Shown here: one piece after another, positions 59,558-64,000 of the stretch
Numbering within the stretch: position 1 is the first letter of the stretch
How the letters are laid out: each line of letters starts with the position of its first letter
From: Superficieibacter sp. HKU1
GTDB lineage: Bacteria > Pseudomonadota > Gammaproteobacteria > Enterobacterales > Enterobacteriaceae
Length of the DNA stretch: 64,000 nucleotides
Assembly: GCF_029319185.1 (NCBI RefSeq)
Contig: NZ_CP119754.1
Coordinates: 4,806,705-4,870,704, forward strand
Direction: 5' to 3'
Program-made: the position numbers and the translations under genes
Notes under the pieces: generated by a model
The model's database searches: none
Told to the model about the DNA's origin: nothing
Seen by the model: only the letters and a program-made list of their open reading frames with translations

Positions 59558-60922
59558 TTATTTCCCGATACAAAAACTCGAGAAAATCCGTCCCAGCAAA
59601 TCATCCGAAGTAAACTCGCCGGTGATCTCGCTCAGGCTGTGCTGAGCAAGGCGTAACTCCTCCGCCAGCAATTCACCAGCCCAGGCACCGAGCAGTTGCG
59701 CTTTGCCCTGCTCAAGATGGTTCGCCGCGTCTTCCAGCGCCTGCAAATGACGACGGCGGGCCAGGAAACCGCCTTCCATCCGGGTATCGAAGCCCATACT
59801 TTGCTTGAGATGATCGCGCAAAACGTTTACGCCTTCACCGGTGCGCGCAGAAAGGCGTACAAGTGAGTGATTATTCACTTCACTAAAGCCCAGCGTTTCG
59901 CCGGTGATATCGGCCTTGTTACGCACCACGGTAATCGGCAGCTTTGCGGGCAGACGGGCAATAAAATCTGGCCAGATATCTGCCGGATCTACCGCATCGG
60001 TGGTGGTGCCGTCGACCATAAACAGTACGCGGTCCGCCTGTTCAATCTCCTGCCAGGCGCGCTCGATGCCAATGCGCTCAACTTCGTCGCTGGCTTCGCG
60101 CAGCCCGGCGGTGTCGATAATGTGCAGCGGCATCCCGTCGATGTGAATATGCTCGCGCAGGACGTCGCGCGTGGTGCCGGCGATGTCGGTAACAATCGCC
60201 GCGTCGCGCCCGGCCAGCGCATTCAGCAGGCTGGATTTACCGGCGTTGGGACGTCCGGCAATCACCACTTTCATCCCTTCGCGCAGCAGGCTGCCCTGAC
60301 GCGCTTCGGCGCGTACCGCGTCCAGATCGGCCATTACGCCGTTAAGCTGTGCCTCGATTTTGCCGTCGGAAAGAAAGTCGATCTCTTCGTCCGGGAAGTC
60401 GATGGCCGCTTCGACGTAGATCCGCAGGTGAGTGAGTGCTTCCACCAGGTGATTCACCCGTGCGGAGAAGGCACCCTGAAGCGAGTTCAGCGCCGAGCGT
60501 GCCGCCTGCTCGGAACTGGCGTCTATCAGGTCAGCAATCGCTTCTGCCTGGGCTAAATCCAGCTTGTCGTTGAGAAACGCCCGCTCGGAGAACTCGCCGG
60601 GTTTCGCGATGCGCAGGCCGGGGAGGGTCAGGATACGTTTTAACAGCAGATCGAGAATGACCGGGCCGCCGTGTCCCTGTAGCTCCAGCACATCTTCGCC
60701 GGTAAAAGAGTTTGGACCCGGGAACCATAGCGCGATGCCCTGATCGAGCGCCGTGCCGTCCGCGTCCTGAAAAGGCAGGTAATCGGCGTAGCGTGGCTTA
60801 GGCAATTTTCCCAGTACGGCCTGCGCGACGTCGCGAGCTTTCAGGCCGGAGATGCGCAGGATGCCCACGCCGCCACGTCCTGGAGGGGTGGCCTGGGCAA
60901 CGATAGTGTCGTTATGGCTCAT
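59558..60922 (-). CDS. mnmE: tRNA modification GTPase MnmE (TrmE, ThdF)
   Basis: 454 residues; with MnmG forms the wobble-uridine modification complex. The N-terminal tetrahydrofolate-binding domain (ATPPGRGGVGILRISG) is followed by a helical domain into which the G domain is inserted: GRPNAGKSS near residue 224, DIAGTTRD, DTAG, NKAD. The C-terminus is CIGK with the conserved Cys. Downstream of yidC on the same strand but behind a terminator. Confidence 0.98.
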   Translation of the reverse strand: MSHNDTIVAQATPPGRGGVGILRISGLKARDVAQAVLGKLPKPRYADYLPFQDADGTALDQGIALWFPGPNSFTGEDVLELQGHGGPVILDLLLKRILTLPGLRIAKPGEFSERAFLNDKLDLAQAEAIADLIDASSEQAARSALNSLQGAFSARVNHLVEALTHLRIYVEAAIDFPDEEIDFLSDGKIEAQLNGVMADLDAVRAEARQGSLLREGMKVVIAGRPNAGKSSLLNALAGRDAAIVTDIAGTTRDVLREHIHIDGMPLHIIDTAGLREASDEVERIGIERAWQEIEQADRVLFMVDGTTTDAVDPADIWPDFIARLPAKLPITVVRNKADITGETLGFSEVNNHSLVRLSARTGEGVNVLRDHLKQSMGFDTRMEGGFLARRRHLQALEDAANHLEQGKAQLLGAWAGELLAEELRLAQHSLSEITGEFTSDDLLGRIFSSFCIGK

Positions 60923-60943
60923 GTTATGTCTCTTTGCTTACCA

Positions 60944-60971
60944 ATAAAAAAGGCGGTCAGATGACCGCCCT
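60944..60971 (-). terminator. terminator between yidC and mnmE
   Basis: On the minus strand an 8-bp GGCGGTCA/TGACCGCC stem with a two-base centre is followed by a T6 run, ending the rpmH-rnpA-yidD-yidC transcript. Confidence 0.85.
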
Positions 60972-60984
60972 TTATCACTGTTCC

Positions 60985-61022
60985 TTTTGCCGGGTGGCGC
61001 TGCGCTTACCCGGCCTACCGCT
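60985..61022. repeat. REP element downstream of yidC
   Basis: GCCGGGTGGCGCTGCGC followed by TTACCCGGCCTACCG, a REP palindrome four bases before the yidC stop. Confidence 0.8.
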
Positions 61023-61026
61023 TATG

Positions 61027-62670
61027 TCAGGATTTTTTCTTCTCGCGGCTATGCAGGCCACGTTTTTCCAGACCACGGTAAATCAGCTGCTGCTGGATAA
61101 TCGTCACGGTGTTACTCACGATATAGTACAGCACCAGACCTGACGGGAACCACAGGAAGAACACGGTGAAGATGACCGGCATAAAGGTCATGATCTTCTG
61201 CTGCATCGGGTCGGTCACGGTGGTTGGCGACATCTTCTGAATGAAGAACATCGTCAGGCCCATCAGGATCGGCAGGATGTAGTACGGGTCCTGTGCGGAC
61301 AGGTCATGGATCCACAGGGCGAACGGCGCATGACGCAGTTCAATGGAGCCCATCAGCATGTAGTACAGCGCAAGGAAGATTGGCATCTGAATGACCAGCG
61401 GTAAGCAGCCACCCAGCGGATTAACCTTCTCCGCTTTGTACAGGGCCATCATCTCCTGGCTCTGACGCTGTTTGTCATCGCCCAGACGCTCACGCATGGC
61501 CGCAATCTTCGGCTGCAGCATACGCATCTTCGCCATGGAGGTGTACTGCGCTTTGGTCAGCGGGTACATGATGCCACGAACGATAAAGGTGATGATGATG
61601 ATGGAGAAGCCCCAGTTACCCAGGAAGCTATGGATCCATTTCAGCAGTTTAAACAGCGGCTGAGAGATGAACCACAGCCAGCCGTAATCTACGGTCAAAT
61701 CCAGGTGCGGTGCAACGGCCGCCATTTTATCCTGAATTTCCGGGCCGACCCACAGGGTGCTGCCCAGATTGCCCGTCTGACCCGGCTGAACCAGCAGCGG
61801 CTGAGACTTATAGCCGATTGCCGCCACGCCGTTACCCAGATTGCTGGTGTAGAAGCTGTTAGTGCTGTTGGCTGGCGGTACCCACGCGGTCGCGAAGTAC
61901 TGCTGCAACATGGCAACCCAACCACCCTGAGAACTCAGGTTGAGGTTTTCGTTGTCGGCAATTTTATCAAATTTGTATTTTTCATACTTCTCGTCCGGCG
62001 TTGAGTACGCCGCACCGCGGAAGGTATGCAGCGCAAAGTTGCTGCTGCCGGTATCGCGATGAGAAGGCAAATCGATGGATTGCTTCAGCTGACCAAAGGT
62101 AGAGACTTCCAGCGGCTTCGCGCTGGCGTTCTGCACGTTGTAGTTAACGTTCACCGCAAACTCGCCGCGTTTCAGGACAAAGGTCTTGGTGAACGTGTTA
62201 CCAGCGGCATCGGTCCAGGTCAGCGGGATCGCCAGCTCGTTCTGACCATCGGCCAGCACAAACGCATCGCTGTCAACGTTATACAGCGGACGGGAACCAT
62301 TGGCCGGGTTATCCGGGCCGTCACGGCCGGTCAGGCCACTCTGCGCCTGGTAGATAAACTGCGGCGTGGTTTCAAGTAACTGGAACGGCTCGTTAGAACC
62401 CAGCTCTTTCGGGTAGGTCAACAGGTGCGCCTGCTCAACGTCACCACCACGGGTGTTGATCGTCAGCTCCAGAACATCGGTCTTAACCGTAATCAGTTTA
62501 CCCTGGCCACTGGCTGGTACGCCCTGGTCTGCGGCACTACCCGCTGCGGTGGTCGTAGTCTGCGTGATCTGCTGCTGGGGTTGAGGATTTTTATCCTGCT
62601 CCCACGCTTGCCAGATCATGAAAGACACGAACAACAAAGCGATGACTAGAAGATTGCGTTGCGAATCCAT
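61027..62670 (-). CDS. yidC: membrane protein insertase YidC
   Basis: 547 residues; inserts and folds inner-membrane proteins alone or with SecYEG (subunits a and c of the ATP synthase encoded in this window are known substrates in E. coli). The N-terminal anchor (NLLVIALLFVSFMIWQAW), a large periplasmic beta domain (about 25-340) and five C-terminal spans including GNWGFSIIIITFIVRGIMYPLTKAQ with the conserved hydrophilic-groove Arg. Positively charged tail. Confidence 0.98.
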   Translation of the reverse strand: MDSQRNLLVIALLFVSFMIWQAWEQDKNPQPQQQITQTTTTAAGSAADQGVPASGQGKLITVKTDVLELTINTRGGDVEQAHLLTYPKELGSNEPFQLLETTPQFIYQAQSGLTGRDGPDNPANGSRPLYNVDSDAFVLADGQNELAIPLTWTDAAGNTFTKTFVLKRGEFAVNVNYNVQNASAKPLEVSTFGQLKQSIDLPSHRDTGSSNFALHTFRGAAYSTPDEKYEKYKFDKIADNENLNLSSQGGWVAMLQQYFATAWVPPANSTNSFYTSNLGNGVAAIGYKSQPLLVQPGQTGNLGSTLWVGPEIQDKMAAVAPHLDLTVDYGWLWFISQPLFKLLKWIHSFLGNWGFSIIIITFIVRGIMYPLTKAQYTSMAKMRMLQPKIAAMRERLGDDKQRQSQEMMALYKAEKVNPLGGCLPLVIQMPIFLALYYMLMGSIELRHAPFALWIHDLSAQDPYYILPILMGLTMFFIQKMSPTTVTDPMQQKIMTFMPVIFTVFFLWFPSGLVLYYIVSNTVTIIQQQLIYRGLEKRGLHSREKKKS

Positions 62671-62672
62671 CG

Positions 62673-62930
62673 TTAGTGTTCTCTGGTATCAAATGGTCCG
62701 GGCGGGACGGGGTCGTCACCACCCGGGTGTAAAGGGTGGCATTTTAATACGCGTTTCACCGTCAACCAACTGCCTTTTATCATTCCAAACCTGCGCAATG
62801 CCTCAATTCCGTATTGCGAACAGGTCGGGGTGAAACGGCAATGGGGCCCAAGCAGCGGACTGATCAGGCGTTGGTAGACCCGGATAAGGGCTATCAGGAC
62901 CCTTGAGCCAGCCGACAGTGGCGACGCCAT
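62673..62930 (-). CDS. yidD: membrane protein insertion efficiency factor YidD
   Basis: 85 residues, DUF37 family, with the conserved RVYQRLISPLLGPHCRFTPT and CSQY cysteine motif and HPGGDDPVPP. Helps YidC-dependent insertion. It overlaps the rnpA end by 37 bases and stops two bases before yidC. Confidence 0.96.
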   Translation of the reverse strand: MASPLSAGSRVLIALIRVYQRLISPLLGPHCRFTPTCSQYGIEALRRFGMIKGSWLTVKRVLKCHPLHPGGDDPVPPGPFDTREH

Positions 62931-63253
62931 AATTTTTCCAGTGCTTCTGTAAGGGCACGATTATCGAGGTCGGCAACCCCTTTTTTCGCCACTATCACGA
63001 AATCCATTGCAGGGAGTTCATGCTGACGTAAACGGAAGCTTTCACGCGTCAGACGTTTAATCCGATTGCGTTCATGCGCACGCTTAACGTTTTTCTTGGC
63101 GACGGTAAGACCGATGCGGGGATGCCCCAGCGAATTCAGGCGGCCGAGGATGGTAATTTGCGGCGTGCCAGCCCGTTGTGGCTGCTGGAAGACGAATGTG
63201 AAATGACTGGGAGTTAACAAGCGTAACTCCCTGGGAAATGCGAGCTTAACCAC
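62894..63253 (-). CDS. rnpA: ribonuclease P protein component
   Basis: 119-residue basic protein that binds M1 RNA and the 5' leader of pre-tRNAs. RNR motif ERNRIKRLTRESFR in the centre. GTG start at 63253, 15 bases after rpmH, as in E. coli. Confidence 0.97.
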   Translation of the reverse strand: MVKLAFPRELRLLTPSHFTFVFQQPQRAGTPQITILGRLNSLGHPRIGLTVAKKNVKRAHERNRIKRLTRESFRLRQHELPAMDFVIVAKKGVADLDNRALTEALEKLWRRHCRLAQGS

Positions 63254-63268
63254 GCAGGGTTAGCTTTA

Positions 63269-63409
63269 TTACTTAGAAACGGTCAGACGAGCACGGCCTT
63301 TAGCACGACGACGTGCCAAAACCTGACGACCATTTTTATTAGCCATACGAGCACGGAAGCCGTGAGAACGGTTGCGCTTCAGTACAGACGGTTGAAAAGT
63401 GCGTTTCAT
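63269..63409 (-). CDS. rpmH: 50S ribosomal protein L34
   Basis: 46 codons reading MKRTFQPSVLKRNRSHGFRA and continuing through the Arg/Lys-rich tail to VSK, identical in pattern to enterobacterial L34. First gene of the rpmH-rnpA-yidD-yidC cluster and divergent from dnaA. Confidence 0.98.
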   Translation of the reverse strand: MKRTFQPSVLKRNRSHGFRARMANKNGRQVLARRRAKGRARLTVSK

Positions 63410-63510
63410 GGCGATTTCTACCTAAACTTGAATAAATTCACTGACTTCTGCGTATGACCGAACAAACTTCGAACGACTTACGCCACAGTGTGGGTGATTA
63501 AAGAGGCCGG

Positions 63511-63539
63511 ATTGTAATAATTGTACACTCCGGAGTCAA
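63511..63539 (-). promoter_or_regulatory. rpmH promoter
   Basis: -35 TTGACT (63534-63539), spacer 17, -10 TACAAT (63511-63516) on the minus strand, about 100 bases before the rpmH start; close to consensus, as expected for a ribosomal protein operon. Confidence 0.85.
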
Positions 63540-63559
63540 TTCTCTTTCCTTATATCCCG

Positions 63560-64000
63560 CGTATTTTCGCACGTTTTCATGAGTAAAACCCAGGCTGAAA
63601 ACGGGCTAACGCGCCGGGTGGAGGATTATACGGCCTCACGTTTAAAGCGCAAGGATCCCGGCGGATCTTCGTTAGATCATTTAAGAAAAATTTTGTCGTT
63701 GCTCATTAATTTTTCCGATATGCGGCCTAAATCGTGCCCCACATCGCCAGGATCGTTTACACTTAGCCAGTCGCGATCCTCCCTGTGGATAAATCGGGAA
63801 GAATCTGTGAGAAACAGAAGATCTCTGGCTCAGTTTACGCTATGATCCGCCTCCCGATCGGATCCACGGATCCGGATCGGGTAAAAACCGCAGATAGCGG
63901 TTCGCACGTCACCCTTACGTGGGTCTTTTCGCCGTGCGTCAACAATCATGAACGTTTCAGCCTTTGTCATTTATCGACTTTTGTTCGAGTGGAGTCCGCC
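63560..64000 (+). promoter_or_regulatory. dnaA promoter and leader region (gene itself outside window)
   Basis: The last bases (GAGTGGAGTCCGCC) are the ribosome-binding segment directly before the GTG of dnaA in E. coli; the coding region begins beyond the window. Seen here: a consensus DnaA box TGTGGATAA (63784-63792), a likely P2 -10 TATGAT (63841-63846), 11 GATC sites between about 63650 and 63885, and a GATC-rich inverted repeat (63854-63882). This supports autorepression by DnaA and control by Dam/SeqA. The 88-codon frame at 63579-63845 has no supporting features. Confidence 0.88.

Noticed and set aside
63579..63845. 88-codon frame in the rpmH-dnaA gap
   Set aside because: Covers the dnaA promoter, DnaA box and GATC cluster; no ribosome site or conserved features.

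Overview
The window is 64 kb of enterobacterial core chromosome around the replication origin. Gene content, gene order and protein sequences are those of the Escherichia/Salmonella/Citrobacter/Enterobacter group. Sequence alone does not settle the genus. Against Salmonella are a 23S gene of standard length with no intervening sequence, a 16S helix around position 450-480 that differs from the usual Salmonella form, and a gene convergent on hemN that is not glnG. A Citrobacter or a close relative fits best, as an inference.

Left arm (1-11.7 kb): a truncated gene end, hemN, a 60-codon mini-gene, yihI, the sRNA CsrC, engB, the sRNA Spot 42, polA, yihF, dsbA, srkA, yihD, mobA and mobB. Then comes one rRNA operon on the minus strand (11.8-17.2 kb), with complete 16S, tRNA-Glu(UUC), 23S and 5S genes and tandem promoters P1 and P2. 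Its upstream flank (yieP) is that of E. coli rrnC, while its downstream flank (mobB) is that of rrnA. The roughly 90 kb that lie between rrnC and rrnA in E. coli are therefore not here.

Middle (17.3-43.1 kb): yieP-hsrA, the ribose operon rbsDACBK-rbsR with two RbsR operators, kup, ravA-viaA, asnA/asnC, mioC, oriC (about 32.6-32.9 kb, with canonical DnaA boxes and AT-rich 13-mers), mnmG-rsmG and the nine-gene ATP synthase operon atpIBEFHAGDC.

Right arm (43.1-64 kb): a Bax-inhibitor-1-type membrane protein gene, glmU, glmS, the phosphate operon pstSCAB-phoU behind two Pho boxes, and a variable block (ADP-ribosylglycohydrolase, cbrC, a secreted YieL-like esterase, yieH, adeP, chrR, yieE and a broken small gene). 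The conserved mnmE-yidC-yidD-rnpA-rpmH cluster follows. The window stops at the last base before the expected GTG start of dnaA, so the dnaA promoter region is complete but the gene is absent.

Most genes are housekeeping: initiation of replication, translation and tRNA modification, membrane insertion, ATP synthesis, and cell-wall precursor and phosphate supply. I found no phage, insertion sequence, CRISPR array or defence island. What deserves a second look is the rrnC/rrnA hybrid operon, the mini-gene between yihI and hemN, a DnaA-box palindrome upstream of polA, and the make-up of the phoU-mnmE block.
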